Positions 17,574-26,710 of a DNA stretch of 64,000 nucleotides are shown piece after piece; within the stretch, counting starts at the first letter, position 1; each line of letters starts with the position of its first letter. Under the pieces are notes generated by a model. It had not been told where the DNA came from, ran no database searches, and saw only the letters and a program-made list of their open reading frames with translations. The translations under genes and the position numbers were made by a program. The DNA comes from Muribaculaceae bacterium. GTDB lineage: Bacteria; Bacteroidota; Bacteroidia; Bacteroidales; Muribaculaceae. The stretch covers positions 1-64,000 of the forward strand of contig JAFYYG010000030.1 of NCBI GenBank assembly GCA_017557625.1, read 5' to 3'.

Positions 17574-19076
17574 CTAATCTTCAGGATCGGCTAGGTCAAC
17601 TGCTATATATGTTTTCTTGCCGTTTGTTTTGATGCCAGTGATGAACATCACCTTGTCGCTTTCCTTGTCGCGCATGATGGCGTTGTAGATGTCTTCCACC
17701 TCGTCTTGGTTGTTGACGCGCATACTGTTGATTTCTGTAATCACGAAATCGTTGGTGATGCCAGCGGCTTTAAATTTGCCGTCTTTGAGTCCGCTCACCT
17801 TCACGCCGTTGCTGATGCCCAGCTCTTCTTTTTCGTCGGCTGTGAGTGGCAGGAATGCGCATCCTAATGAGGTGAAGTCCGAACTCTTGGTGATATTGGT
17901 TGTGCCCTGGTCGTTCTTGAATGTGACATTAGCGGTCTTTGTCTTGTTGTCGCGGATGTACTTGATGGTGGCCTTGTCGCCGGGACGCAGCTTGCTCATC
18001 TCCTCAAGCATTTGAGCTCCGTTCTTGATAGTCACGCCGTTGAGGCCAACTATCACGTCGCCTTCCTTGATTCCGGCTTCCTTTGCCGAGCTGCGGTCGT
18101 TGACTTTATTTACATATATACCCTCGTTAGTGGCAGTGATATTCTCCTCTTTTGCCTTGTCGGCATCGAGCTCAACGAATTGTATGCCTAGCACGGCACG
18201 CTGCACGCTGCCGTACTGCTTGATGTCGGTGACGATTTTGTTCACTACGGTTGAAGGAATGGCAAACGAGTGTCCAGCGTAGTTGCCGGTGCTAGAGGAA
18301 ATCATTGTGTTGATGCCAATTAGTTCGCCATCGATATTGACAAGTGCTCCGCCGCTGTTGCCAGGGTTGATGGCGGCATCGTGCTGAATGAACGACTCAA
18401 TTCCCACGTTGTTGCCCTTACTCACGCCACGCGCCTTAGCGCTGACGATGCCTGCTGTAACCGTAGAGTTCAAACCGAAGGGGTTGCCCACGGCAAGCAC
18501 CCATTCGCCCACTTTCACGTTGTCGCTGTTTCCAAAGACGATGGGGGTGAGCTTTGTCGCCGAAATTTTAAGCAGGGCGATATCGCTGTTGGGGTCGGTG
18601 CCAATTACGCGTGCATTGAACTTGCGGTTGTCATTGAGTGTGACTTCAAGTTTTTCGGCACCGTCAACCACATGGTTATTGGTGACAATGTACCCATCTT
18701 CGGAGATGATGACTCCCGAGCCAGAGCCCACATGCTGAGGTTCCGACTTCTTGGGCTGCTGTTGCTGCTGCTTGCGTTGCTGTCCTCCGTAACCAGGCCC
18801 GAAGAAGAACTCAAACGGGTCGATGAAGTCGTTGCCAAAAAACTGCTGCTGACGAGTGGCAAACACCTTGATGCTCACCACCGAGTTAATGGTGCTCTCA
18901 GCGGCTTTGGTGAAGTCGAGGCCATAACGGTTTGTTGCCACGGGTGTAGCAATAGCTTCATTGTTTTGCGGCATGATGTAGATGTCGCTCATGGTTTCGT
19001 CATTGCTGGCGAATGCGGTGCTGGCAGTGATTGCCATTGTCGCCATGAAAAGTGAGATTTTCTTGTACATATTCAT
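17574..19076 (-). CDS. htrA: HtrA/DegP-type periplasmic serine protease
   Basis: Periplasmic Do-like protease/chaperone for misfolded envelope proteins. It is 500 residues from ATG at 19076. An open frame continues 39 codons upstream, but the signal peptide begins at this ATG (MNMYKKISLFMATMAITASTAFA), so the upstream part is excluded. The catalytic triad is visible: H135 in TNNHVVDG, D165 in NSDIALLK, S241 in PGNSGGALV. A Gln/Gly-rich insert (~97-112) lies before the protease core. A PDZ domain (GIYVNKVNDRSSAKEAGIKEGDVIVGLNG, ~330-358) is followed by a second, more divergent PDZ. It is monocistronic between a promoter-like region and a terminator. Confidence 0.93.
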   Translation of the reverse strand: MNMYKKISLFMATMAITASTAFASNDETMSDIYIMPQNNEAIATPVATNRYGLDFTKAAESTINSVVSIKVFATRQQQFFGNDFIDPFEFFFGPGYGGQQRKQQQQQPKKSEPQHVGSGSGVIISEDGYIVTNNHVVDGAEKLEVTLNDNRKFNARVIGTDPNSDIALLKISATKLTPIVFGNSDNVKVGEWVLAVGNPFGLNSTVTAGIVSAKARGVSKGNNVGIESFIQHDAAINPGNSGGALVNIDGELIGINTMISSSTGNYAGHSFAIPSTVVNKIVTDIKQYGSVQRAVLGIQFVELDADKAKEENITATNEGIYVNKVNDRSSAKEAGIKEGDVIVGLNGVTIKNGAQMLEEMSKLRPGDKATIKYIRDNKTKTANVTFKNDQGTTNITKSSDFTSLGCAFLPLTADEKEELGISNGVKVSGLKDGKFKAAGITNDFVITEINSMRVNNQDEVEDIYNAIMRDKESDKVMFITGIKTNGKKTYIAVDLADPED

Positions 19077-19250
19077 AATCGTATTTGTTAAAATTTTATC
19101 TCGTTTTAAAGGTACAATCGTTAAAATTAACTTTTGAAATTTGAACGTAAAAGTACATTGAAATATTACAACAGCAATGCTCAATGCCCACAATTTAAAC
19201 TAAATTAAGAGCGTCCGCCTACCTTTTTTAATTCTTTAATAGAGTGGAGT

Positions 19251-19331
19251 GGTTATTGGTTATCGGTTATTGGTTATCGGTTATTGGTTATTGGTTATCG
19301 TTTGTTGGTTATCGGTTATTGGTTATTGGTT
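19251..19331. repeat. Heptamer array GGTTATT/GGTTATC
   Basis: About eleven degenerate copies of GGTTATT or GGTTATC in the 352-nt gap between htrA and the porin. No spacers and no CRISPR character. The rest of this gap (19077-19428) holds a near -7 box for htrA (TACCTTTA on the minus strand at 19110-19117) and the porin promoter; no gene is seen. Confidence 0.85.
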
Positions 19332-19401
19332 CGTCGCTACACGAAAACTATAAAAAGTAATAAAACTTCTTCAGAAATCTCGATTATTGCGCTAAAGTTG
19401 C

Positions 19402-19409
19402 TATCTTTG
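19402..19409 (+). promoter_or_regulatory. -7 box upstream of the porin gene
   Basis: TATCTTTG, 19 nt before the GTG start; the -33 position reads TCG instead of TTG. Confidence 0.5.
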
Positions 19410-19428
19410 CACTTTAATAATAAATAAG

Positions 19429-21450
19429 GTGGTAAAGTATAAACCAATATTGATGCTTTGCGTGGCGATGCTGTGGGCGATGTGTTCTGTGGCTCAGGGA
19501 CAAAATGATTCCGGGCCGGGTGATGCGTCATCAGTCGGCGCAAAGGCCAAGAAAGTGAAGATTGAGCCCAGTTACGCATGGTCGATAAGTGAACCGCTGG
19601 GACTGCAATACCCATCTACCATCGACACATTGTTTCTAAACTATCATAAGTCGTTTATCCCGTCGCATCAGAGTTTGGCATGGGCGACTACTGGAAACTT
19701 TGGCGCCTCGGGCCAGAACCAGATATTCTTTGAACGAAAGCCCACGAGCGAGTTCTTCTTCGCCGACGCCATCGAGAGTTGGCTGCCGAGTGTGGAGACT
19801 CAGCGATACTACAACACGCGCATCCCCATGACGCTTATCTCGCACTCTACAGGTGGAAACAAATATAGCAATCAGGACCGCACGCAGTTTACATTCTCGG
19901 GCAATGTGGGCAAGAAGATAGAGATTGGCGCTGGAATCGACTACATCTACTCTAAAGGCTCATATAATTATCAGGCTGACAAGAACTTCCGTTGGAGTCT
20001 CTTCGGCAGCTATATGGGCGACCGTTATGAGATGCAGACCTTCTTCAACAGCTACAACTATCTGGGCAAGGAGAATGGCGGTATTACCGATGACCTGTAC
20101 ATCACCGATCCTGCCAAAGTTCAAGGCGGTGAGACTAAGGTCGATAATAAAAGCATACCCACTTATCTCACAACGGCTCATAACAAGCTGACAGGCACTG
20201 AGTTTTATTTAAATCAGAGTTACAAGGTGGGTCATTACAGATATGAGCGTGATTCGGTGACCGACACTATCATTGGTCGAACCTATATCCCAGTGACGCG
20301 GTTTGTGTGGACCGCCGATTTCAAGACCACCAAGCACTTGTTCCTAAACAGCAATGCGGCACAAGACAAGTCTTTTTTCGACAATACATATCTATCGCTC
20401 TCGGGAACCGATGAGACCACACGTTTATGGCGGCTTCGCAACACGCTGGGCGTAGCTTTGCTTGAGGGCTTCAACAAATATGCCAAGTTTGGCTTCTCGG
20501 TATATGCCACTCACGAGGTTCGCAGCTATAAGCAGGTGGTTGATAGTGTGAGTGGCACCGTTTTGCCTGAGGGGCTTGTGCCATTGCCAGTTTCGGTGCC
20601 CGCCAAGAAAACACAACAGTTGATATGGGTGGGAGGCCAGTTGACCAAGCAGCATGGCTCGGTTTTGACCTATGGCGCTACAGCGCAGTTTGGCGTGCTT
20701 GGCGACGTGGCAGGCGACATCGATATAGAAGGCGACATCCGCACGCGCTTCAAGCTCTTTGGTGATACCGTGTCACTCAAGGCCTATGGATATTTCAAGA
20801 ACCTGGAGGCCCCTTACCTTCTCAAGCAGTTTGTGTCCAATCATTTTGCGTGGGACAACAGTTTCTCCAAGACGCAGCGCATTAGAGTTGGCGGCCGACT
20901 CGACTTGCCGTGGATTTACACCAACTTCAATGTGGGTTATGAGACATTGAACAACTACATCTACTTTAACTCCAATGCTTTGCCTGAGCAGAGCGGCACA
21001 GCAGTGCACGTGTTCAACGCGTCATTGAGTAATCATTTAGGCTTTGGCATTTTCAACTGGGATAACGATGTGGTCTATCAGACATCCTCAAGCGCCGAAG
21101 TGCTGCCGTTGCCCAAGTTTGCCATCTTCAGCAACATGTACTTGAAGTTTAAGGTGGCCAAGGTGCTTGATGTGCAGATTGGCGTGGATTGCAATTACTA
21201 CACAAAGTATTATGCTCCCAACTACAACCCCGCTACTATGACCTTCTATAATCAGAACGAGGTGGAGTGCGGCAATTTTGCCTTTGCCGACGTGTATGCC
21301 AACTTCAAATTGAAGAAAGCCCGCTTTTATGTGATGTACAGTCATGTCAACAAGGGTTTGGTGGGCGGCAACAACTATTTCTCAGTGCCTCATTACCCTT
21401 TGAATCCCGGACGCTTCCAGTTAGGAGTGTCGGTTGATTTTGCTAACTAA
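19429..21450 (+). CDS. Putative outer-membrane porin (Porin_10-like)
   Basis: A 673-residue protein with signal peptide MVKYKPILMLCVAMLWAMCSVAQ. It is rich in alternating aromatic/polar strands typical of a large beta-barrel, e.g. FRWSLFGSYMGDRYEMQTFF, and ends with GRFQLGVSVDFAN, a plausible C-terminal barrel strand. It resembles the putative porin family of Bacteroidota, which have a plug-free barrel and an early Pro-rich periplasmic segment. The start is GTG at 19429, needed to keep the signal peptide. Preceded by a -7 box. Substrate is unknown. Confidence 0.8.
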   Translation: MVKYKPILMLCVAMLWAMCSVAQGQNDSGPGDASSVGAKAKKVKIEPSYAWSISEPLGLQYPSTIDTLFLNYHKSFIPSHQSLAWATTGNFGASGQNQIFFERKPTSEFFFADAIESWLPSVETQRYYNTRIPMTLISHSTGGNKYSNQDRTQFTFSGNVGKKIEIGAGIDYIYSKGSYNYQADKNFRWSLFGSYMGDRYEMQTFFNSYNYLGKENGGITDDLYITDPAKVQGGETKVDNKSIPTYLTTAHNKLTGTEFYLNQSYKVGHYRYERDSVTDTIIGRTYIPVTRFVWTADFKTTKHLFLNSNAAQDKSFFDNTYLSLSGTDETTRLWRLRNTLGVALLEGFNKYAKFGFSVYATHEVRSYKQVVDSVSGTVLPEGLVPLPVSVPAKKTQQLIWVGGQLTKQHGSVLTYGATAQFGVLGDVAGDIDIEGDIRTRFKLFGDTVSLKAYGYFKNLEAPYLLKQFVSNHFAWDNSFSKTQRIRVGGRLDLPWIYTNFNVGYETLNNYIYFNSNALPEQSGTAVHVFNASLSNHLGFGIFNWDNDVVYQTSSSAEVLPLPKFAIFSNMYLKFKVAKVLDVQIGVDCNYYTKYYAPNYNPATMTFYNQNEVECGNFAFADVYANFKLKKARFYVMYSHVNKGLVGGNNYFSVPHYPLNPGRFQLGVSVDFAN

Positions 21451-21551
21451 CACGCCTAATAACTATTCAGCGATGTCATAATTATCAAACAAAAACAACA
21501 ATACTTGACAAAACAACAAGAACAATATTATTTGTTAGATTTGTTCCTCTA

Positions 21552-21616
21552 AATAAAATGCTCATGCTCGCAAAGCATTAAGCAAGCTTAGCCTTGTCTA
21601 GCTTAATCGCATTTTT
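21552..21616 (+). repeat. 65-bp interspersed repeat, copy 2
   Basis: Begins AATAAAATGCTCATGCTCG and ends GCTTAATCGCATTTTT, with the central AAGCAAGCTT. It lies in the gap between the porin and the solute-binding protein. Outer inverted ends are AAAATGC/GCATTTT. Confidence 0.88.
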
Positions 21617-21630
21617 GTTGATTTTGTTTG

Positions 21631-22515
21631 ATGAAAAATCGATATAAAATCAAGTTCATGCCAAATATACTTAAGAAAATGCTCAAGAAGATTTCAAAGA
21701 TAAAAAAATGGCAGCTCGCCCTTTACGCTGTGTTGCTTTTTGTGGTTATAGGATTGATGTTCTCTCTTAGGAACTGCGGCAATGAGCAACCCACGATGGT
21801 CACTGTCAACAATCGCGTTGACTGTGCCAGCGGTGGCGACACCATTGATGTTGCCATTGAATATTCTCCACTGTCTTATTATACCTATAGCGACACTACT
21901 GGAGGGTTCTATTATGAGTTGATAAACCTGATATCACATACTAGCGGTCTCAAAGTGAAGTTTCATCCTATTGTCAGTTTGAATACGGCACTCGAAGGCT
22001 TGGATAAGGGCGTATATGATTTTGTCGCAGCACAGTTTCCAGTTACTATGCAGAACAAGGAGAATTATCTGTTTACCGAGGCATTGTATCTCGATAAGCA
22101 GGTGCTTGTGCAGCGCAACACAGGTGGCATAGCCATTAAGTCGCAGCTCGACTTGGCGGGCGATACGGTGACCATTGTTAAAGGTTCGCCCATGCGCGAG
22201 CGCATCATGAGCCTGTCGCGTGAGATTGGCGACACTATTTATGTCATCTCCGACCCTGAATATGGACCCGAGCAGCTTTTCATGATGGTGGCAAGTGGTG
22301 ACATCAAGTATGCTGTTATAAATGAGACGATAGCTCGCAAAATGATAGCTTCTCACCCTAATGTTGATATATCTCAGGCCATCAGTTTCTCGCAGTTCCA
22401 GTCATTCTTTATGAAGAAGGATAACAGTGATTTATGTGGCAAACTTAATGAGGCTATTCAAAAAGTGAAGAAGTTACCTGAATATAATGAGTTGATAAAG
22501 AAGTATTTCTATTAG
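21631..22515 (+). CDS. Membrane-anchored solute-binding protein (PBP type 2)
   Basis: A 294-residue protein with a basic N-terminus, one membrane anchor (~32-47, LALYAVLLFVVIGLMF) and a periplasmic type-2 binding domain. Domain features are IDVAIEYSPLSYYTYSDTTGGFYYELINLIS (~70-100), DKGVYDFVAAQFPVT (the 'DaviagmtiT' region), LDKQVLVQR, and a C-terminal LNEAIQKVKKLPEYNELIKKYF. This is the amino-acid-type family of ABC binding proteins, but no ABC permease or ATPase is nearby. It is followed 87 nt later by a Na+:amino-acid symporter. ATG 21631 is preferred to a TTG one codon upstream. The ligand is probably an amino acid, by family and neighbour only. Confidence 0.8.
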   Translation: MKNRYKIKFMPNILKKMLKKISKIKKWQLALYAVLLFVVIGLMFSLRNCGNEQPTMVTVNNRVDCASGGDTIDVAIEYSPLSYYTYSDTTGGFYYELINLISHTSGLKVKFHPIVSLNTALEGLDKGVYDFVAAQFPVTMQNKENYLFTEALYLDKQVLVQRNTGGIAIKSQLDLAGDTVTIVKGSPMRERIMSLSREIGDTIYVISDPEYGPEQLFMMVASGDIKYAVINETIARKMIASHPNVDISQAISFSQFQSFFMKKDNSDLCGKLNEAIQKVKKLPEYNELIKKYFY

Positions 22516-22554
22516 ATGTCAGATGTCAGAAATCAGATGTCAGATTTCAGAAAT
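22514..22554. repeat. Short-word array AGATGTC/AGAAATC
   Basis: Five degenerate words (AGATGTC, AGATGTC, AGAAATC, AGATGTC, AGATTTC) directly after the stop of the solute-binding protein. Confidence 0.75.
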
Positions 22555-22602
22555 ATACTAATCACTAATTGTGCTAAGCGCAACTAATCTTTAATCAGAC
22601 AA

Positions 22603-24045
22603 ATGTATGACCAGATAACGGAATTCCTGTCAAAGGAGGGGTGGCTCAACACTCACCTTGAAATTGTGTACAAGTTCATTTGGGATTGGAATTGGCACAG
22701 CATTATTGTTGTGTTGGTAATATGTGGCATATACTTTACCATCCGCACACGTTTTGTGCAGTTCAGGATGTTTTCCGAGATGTGCCGGCTCTTAGTGGAG
22801 TCGTCTCCAAAAGGCAAAGAGAAGCACCATGTGTCGTCGTTCCAGGCGTTTGCTGTCTCGGTGGCGACGCGTGTGGGCACAGGCAACCTCGTTGGCGTTG
22901 CAGGAGCAATTGCCGTTGGCGGACCTGGTGCGGTGTTCTGGATGTGGCTGATAGCTCTCATTGGCTCAGCAACGGCATTTGTGGAGTCCACTCTCGCTCA
23001 GCTCTTTAAGCGTCGCTCCGAGGAGTCTTTCATCGGTGGTCCCGCCTATTATATCCTGCATGGCTTGAAAAGCCGTTGGATGGCTGTGCTTTTTGCCGTG
23101 CTGCTGATACTTACTTTTGGCTTGTCCTTTAACTCCATACAGAGCAACACTATAGCTGACGCAATGCAGAATGCTTTCAATTTTGATCCGACAATAGTGG
23201 GTGTTATTCTAACTGTTTTTACGTTGGTGATAGTGTTTGGAGGCATTCAGCGCATAGCCAAGTTTAGTAGTGTGATAGTGCCAGTGATGGCAATAGGATA
23301 CCTAATTTTGGCAATCGTTATCCTGTCGATGAACTATGAGAAGATTCCCCACATGTTCGTTCTGATCTTTAAGAGCGCCTTTGGCATTGGGCCTGCTGCT
23401 GGAGGTTTGTTAGGAGCAGCGATGAGCCATGGAATCAAGCGTGGACTTTTCAGCAACGAGGCTGGTGAGGGCTCCGCTCCACATGCTGCCGCCACGGCTT
23501 CGGTGACACATCCCGTCAAGCAAGGCTTGATTCAGGCATTAGGCGTGTTCACCGATACGCTGCTGGTGTGCTCGTGCACGGCGTTCATAATTTTGATTAG
23601 CGGACTTTATGACAGCGGAGCTCAAGGTATAGAATTGACGCAAAATGCATTGGAATCTCAAATTGGTTCGACCGGGCAAATCTTTGTTGCTATCGCAGTC
23701 TTGTTTTTTGCTTTCAGCAGTATCATCGGCAACTACTATTATGGCGAAGCAAATATATTGTTCCTCACACGCAAGAAATGGGTGTTGCAGGTGTTTAGGA
23801 TTCTCTCGGGGGGCGTTATGGTCATTGTCGGCACTCTTGCGAGCCTTAACGTGGTGTGGACTCTTGGGGAGGTGTTTATGGCGATTCTCACTCTATGCAA
23901 CCTCATTGCAATAGTTTTGCTAGGCAAATATGCCTTCAAGCTTCTTGCCGACTACAAGGCCCAAAAAAAACACGGCATCAAGAGTCCCACGTTCAAGAAA
24001 TCATTATTCCCTAAGTTGAAAAATGACATTGACGCGTGGGAGTGA
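22603..24045 (+). CDS. Sodium:alanine/glycine symporter, AGCS family
   Basis: Inner-membrane Na+-coupled importer of small neutral amino acids. It is 480 residues with about eleven membrane helices. Signature segments are FAVSVATRVGTGNLVGVAGAIAVGGPGAVFWMW (~83-115), ESTLAQLFKRR, FIGGPAYYI, and MSHGIKRGLFSNEAGEGSAPHAAATA (~270-295), which are diagnostic of the family. It begins after the word array downstream of the membrane-anchored solute-binding protein; the pair may be co-transcribed. Alanine or glycine is the family norm, but the exact substrate is unproven. Confidence 0.92.
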   Translation: MYDQITEFLSKEGWLNTHLEIVYKFIWDWNWHSIIVVLVICGIYFTIRTRFVQFRMFSEMCRLLVESSPKGKEKHHVSSFQAFAVSVATRVGTGNLVGVAGAIAVGGPGAVFWMWLIALIGSATAFVESTLAQLFKRRSEESFIGGPAYYILHGLKSRWMAVLFAVLLILTFGLSFNSIQSNTIADAMQNAFNFDPTIVGVILTVFTLVIVFGGIQRIAKFSSVIVPVMAIGYLILAIVILSMNYEKIPHMFVLIFKSAFGIGPAAGGLLGAAMSHGIKRGLFSNEAGEGSAPHAAATASVTHPVKQGLIQALGVFTDTLLVCSCTAFIILISGLYDSGAQGIELTQNALESQIGSTGQIFVAIAVLFFAFSSIIGNYYYGEANILFLTRKKWVLQVFRILSGGVMVIVGTLASLNVVWTLGEVFMAILTLCNLIAIVLLGKYAFKLLADYKAQKKHGIKSPTFKKSLFPKLKNDIDAWE

Positions 24046-24054
24046 AGTCAGTAA

Positions 24055-24186
24055 ATGCAACTTAAAAAAGTTGAGCGCGCAGAGATAATTATCGCCGAAA
24101 CAGGAACTATTACGATGAATGTAACTGTTGGCGAGCATGTTAAAAACGTTGCTGGAAAAGGGATAATTGTCGTGACAAATGAATGA
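24055..24186 (+). CDS. Possible small protein, 43 residues
   Basis: ATG at 24055 opens a 43-codon frame starting 9 nt after the symporter stop: MQLKKVERAEIIIAETG at the N-terminus and IIVVTNE at the end. It is unrecognised, has no clear ribosome-binding site, and may be chance or a decayed gene. It fills most of the gap before the convergent aguB. Confidence 0.3.
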   Translation: MQLKKVERAEIIIAETGTITMNVTVGEHVKNVAGKGIIVVTNE

Positions 24187-24205
24187 AAACTGTTCAAGGA
24201 CGTTT

Positions 24206-25081
24206 TTAGTCGATATATCTCTTGTCTAGACCTTTATAGTGGTCAATGCGACGGTCGCGGAGAAATGGCCACCAACGGCGCACGCGTTCGGTACGGTCGA
24301 GGCTAAGGTCAATGATTTTCTCCTCCTCGTCGGTGCTTGATGCGCAGTGAAGTATTTCTCCTTGCTGCCCGGCGATGAAGCTGCTGCCCCAGAACTCTAT
24401 GCCATTAGTCTGTCCACTTGGGTCTGGCTCGAGCCCCACACGGTTGACGGTGACAACAGGAATACCATTTGCTACTGCATGGCCTAGTTGCACTGTCATC
24501 CAAGCGTTGAGTTGACGCATTTTCTCGCTTTCATTATCGGTGCTCTCGAAACCTATGGCAGTGGGGTAGATTAGGATGTCGGCGCCTCGCAGCGCCATTA
24601 GTCGAGCAGCCTCGGGATACCACTGATCCCAGCACACCAGTACACCTAATTTCCCCAAACTGGTGTTGATGGGCTCAAAGCCCAAGTCGCCTGGTGTGAA
24701 GTAAAATTTTTCGTAATAAGCAGGGTCGTCGGGGATGTGCATCTTGCGGTACTTGCCGGCAATGGAGCCATCTTTCTCAAATACGACAGCGGTATTGTGA
24801 TACAGCCCTTTTGCTCTGCGTTCAAACAGCGAAGTCACCAGCACCACATTATTATCCTTTGCCGCTTGTGAGTAAATCTCTGTCACGTCGCCGGGGATTG
24901 GTGTGGCGAGGTCGAAATACTCCACGTTCTCTTCTTGGCAGAAGTACAGTGAGTCGTGCAACTCTTGCATTACAATTAGTTCTGCGCCGTCTTTTGACAA
25001 TAGTGATATCTTCTCGAGCAGGCGAGTGCGGTTAAGTTCCACTTCGTTGCAGTTGCGTTGTTGTATGATACCTATTTTCAT
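24206..25081 (-). CDS. aguB: N-carbamoylputrescine amidase
   Basis: Nitrilase-superfamily hydrolase that turns N-carbamoylputrescine into putrescine, CO2 and ammonia. It is 291 residues, normal length. The catalytic triad is visible: E40 in VMQELHD, K113 in KYRKMHIPDD and C150 in VLVCWDQWYPEAAR. The block GFESTDNESEK and the C-terminal GSSFIAGQQGEI are also characteristic. It is downstream of aguA on the same strand, 64 nt away, with a word array between. With aguA it completes agmatine to putrescine. Confidence 0.94.
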   Translation of the reverse strand: MKIGIIQQRNCNEVELNRTRLLEKISLLSKDGAELIVMQELHDSLYFCQEENVEYFDLATPIPGDVTEIYSQAAKDNNVVLVTSLFERRAKGLYHNTAVVFEKDGSIAGKYRKMHIPDDPAYYEKFYFTPGDLGFEPINTSLGKLGVLVCWDQWYPEAARLMALRGADILIYPTAIGFESTDNESEKMRQLNAWMTVQLGHAVANGIPVVTVNRVGLEPDPSGQTNGIEFWGSSFIAGQQGEILHCASSTDEEEKIIDLSLDRTERVRRWWPFLRDRRIDHYKGLDKRYID

Positions 25082-25084
25082 GTT

Positions 25085-25137
25085 TCGTTTATCGTTGTTC
25101 GTTTATCGTTGTTCGCTAATCGCTAATCGCTAATCGT
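25085..25137. repeat. Short-word array between aguA and aguB
   Basis: Two copies of TCGTTTATCGTTGT followed by three of TCGCTAA, filling nearly the whole aguA-aguB gap. Confidence 0.8.
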
Positions 25138-25145
25138 TTTTTTGA

Positions 25146-26201
25146 TTACTCTAATATCTTCAAGAAGTTTTTGGGAATCTGCATGGTGATGCAATGCAGT
25201 GACCCGTGTTGTTGAATTAAAGAGTTGCAGTCGATGCCAACAATGGAGCGGTCGGGAAATACCTGTGATATCGTGTCAAGTGCCAATTTGTCGTTTTCGG
25301 GCTGGTTATAGATGGGCACAAGCACCTGTGAGTTTGTTATAAGGAAGTTGGCATAGGTGGCGGGAAGCCTGTTGTTCTCCTTGTCGTGGATGGGTGAGGG
25401 GCAGGGGAGTGGCACAAGGGTGAACGGTTCACCTTGCGCATTGGTCATTGACTTCAACTCCTGTTCCATGTGCTGTAGTGAGGCATATTGCTCGTCGGTT
25501 GGGTTATCACATTTTACATAAAGGATTGTGTTGCCTGGGGCGAGGCGTGCTAGAGTATCAATGTGTGCATCGGTGTCATCGCCGCTGAGTTCGCCACTGT
25601 TAAGCCACAATACCTTTTTTGCGCCGAGCCTTGACATTAGTACGTCTTCAATCTGTTGCTTGTTGAGGTGGCGGTTGCGGTTAGGTGAGAGAAGGCATTG
25701 GCATGTGGTGAGGATGGTGCCCCTGCCGTCGCTTTCTATCGAGCCACCCTCGAGTACAAAATCTTGGCAATTAATGAAATCAGCATTAAATATGCCGTTT
25801 TGCGACATTTTGTGGCAAATCATGTTGTCATGGCAAGCGGCAAATTTCAATCCCCAAGCGTTGAACTTGAAATCGAGCATGAGTCGTTTGTCGCCGTCAA
25901 TCACCGAAATTGGTCCGAAGTCGCGTGCCCAAGTATCGTTGGTGGCAATTTCTTGATACACAATTCTGTCGTTATTAGGAATGTTTCGCAGTTGACGCTT
26001 AACGTCATCAACATCGGGGGCGATGACAATGAGTCTCATCTCGCTAACAACGGCGCGCGACACCTCCTTGAAACACGTCTGTGCCTCATCGAGCATGTAA
26101 GACCAGTCTGTTTCGTGATGAGGCCATGCCAGCATAATGGCGTCTTGTGGCTCCCATTCGGCTGGCATTACAGGTGCGGAGAGTATTAAAGATGTTGTCA
26201 T
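25146..26201 (-). CDS. aguA: Agmatine deiminase
   Basis: Converts agmatine to N-carbamoylputrescine (peptidyl-arginine-deiminase-like fold). It is 351 residues from ATG 26201; an adjacent TTG one codon upstream is less likely. Motifs: MPAEWEPQDAIMLAWPHHETDW (~11-32), WARDFGPI with the substrate-binding Asp (~91-98), LEGGSIESDGRGTIL (~144-158), GDDTDAHIDTLARL with the catalytic His (~205-218), and GSLHCITMQIP with the catalytic Cys at the end. It follows a small acidic-protein gene by 20 nt and precedes aguB. Confidence 0.94.
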   Translation of the reverse strand: MTTSLILSAPVMPAEWEPQDAIMLAWPHHETDWSYMLDEAQTCFKEVSRAVVSEMRLIVIAPDVDDVKRQLRNIPNNDRIVYQEIATNDTWARDFGPISVIDGDKRLMLDFKFNAWGLKFAACHDNMICHKMSQNGIFNADFINCQDFVLEGGSIESDGRGTILTTCQCLLSPNRNRHLNKQQIEDVLMSRLGAKKVLWLNSGELSGDDTDAHIDTLARLAPGNTILYVKCDNPTDEQYASLQHMEQELKSMTNAQGEPFTLVPLPCPSPIHDKENNRLPATYANFLITNSQVLVPIYNQPENDKLALDTISQVFPDRSIVGIDCNSLIQQHGSLHCITMQIPKNFLKILE

Positions 26202-26221
26202 CAAAAAAAACAGGACACTTA

Positions 26222-26452
26222 TTAGAATTCCTCGCTCATGGTTTCCCAGAACTCGTCTCGGTCCTGCATTTGCTCATCAATGAAATCTTGATAACCAGTC
26301 TTGACGCCGTAACCCATCTCATCGCACCACAGTTTGTAGTCTTCTTGAAGTTGTGGGTCATCGTTCATCATGTCCAAAAATTCGCGTTCCACCTCGCCTG
26401 TGTTGCTGAGCTGGTCGAGCAAAGCTCTCAATATTTCAGAAATGTCGTTCAT
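26222..26452 (-). CDS. Small acidic protein of unknown function
   Basis: A 76-residue, strongly acidic protein (many Asp/Glu; ends MQDRDEFWETMSEEF), predicted helical, with no signal peptide or membrane helix. It is the first gene before aguA on the same strand and would be co-transcribed with aguAB. Codon use looks like a real gene. I do not recognise a family. Being in a polyamine operon, an acidic protein could bind polyamines, but that is speculation. Confidence 0.6.
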   Translation of the reverse strand: MNDISEILRALLDQLSNTGEVEREFLDMMNDDPQLQEDYKLWCDEMGYGVKTGYQDFIDEQMQDRDEFWETMSEEF

Positions 26453-26500
26453 GTTAGTTGTGAGTTATCAATTTTTAGTTGTATTATTAGTTTTTGTAGG

Positions 26501-26518
26501 GACAAGGTCTACCTTGTC
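26501..26518. repeat. Intergenic palindrome GACAAGGT/ACCTTGTC
   Basis: An 8-bp perfect inverted repeat with 2 nt between, preceded by GTAGG. It lies in the 258-nt divergent region between the small acidic gene and the DUF4836 gene; otherwise that region holds only promoter-like sequence. Confidence 0.6.
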
Positions 26519-26681
26519 TGCTTGCACAATCCGTATTCTGCATTGAAAAGGATGGCTCGTTAGTCATTTTTATGGGTCAAAAATAATAATAATGGAGTGT
26601 TTGACAATAGAAATTATAGAAAACTTATTAACAACCATTCAAATTTTATGTTTTTTCTTATCGAAATATCTAAAAATGTGC

Positions 26682-26689
26682 TACTTTTG
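26682..26689 (+). promoter_or_regulatory. -7 box upstream of the DUF4836 gene
   Basis: TACTTTTG, 21 nt before the ATG; no TTG at the -33 position. Confidence 0.5.
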
Positions 26690-26710
26690 CAGCCAAACTA
26701 TTGAAATAAT

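Noticed and set aside
19077..19193. 39-codon upstream extension of htrA
   Set aside because: The signal peptide starts at ATG 19076, and the extension contains the probable promoter region.
19251..19331. CRISPR array
   Set aside because: Units are 7 nt and contiguous, with no spacers and no cas genes. It is a short-word array.
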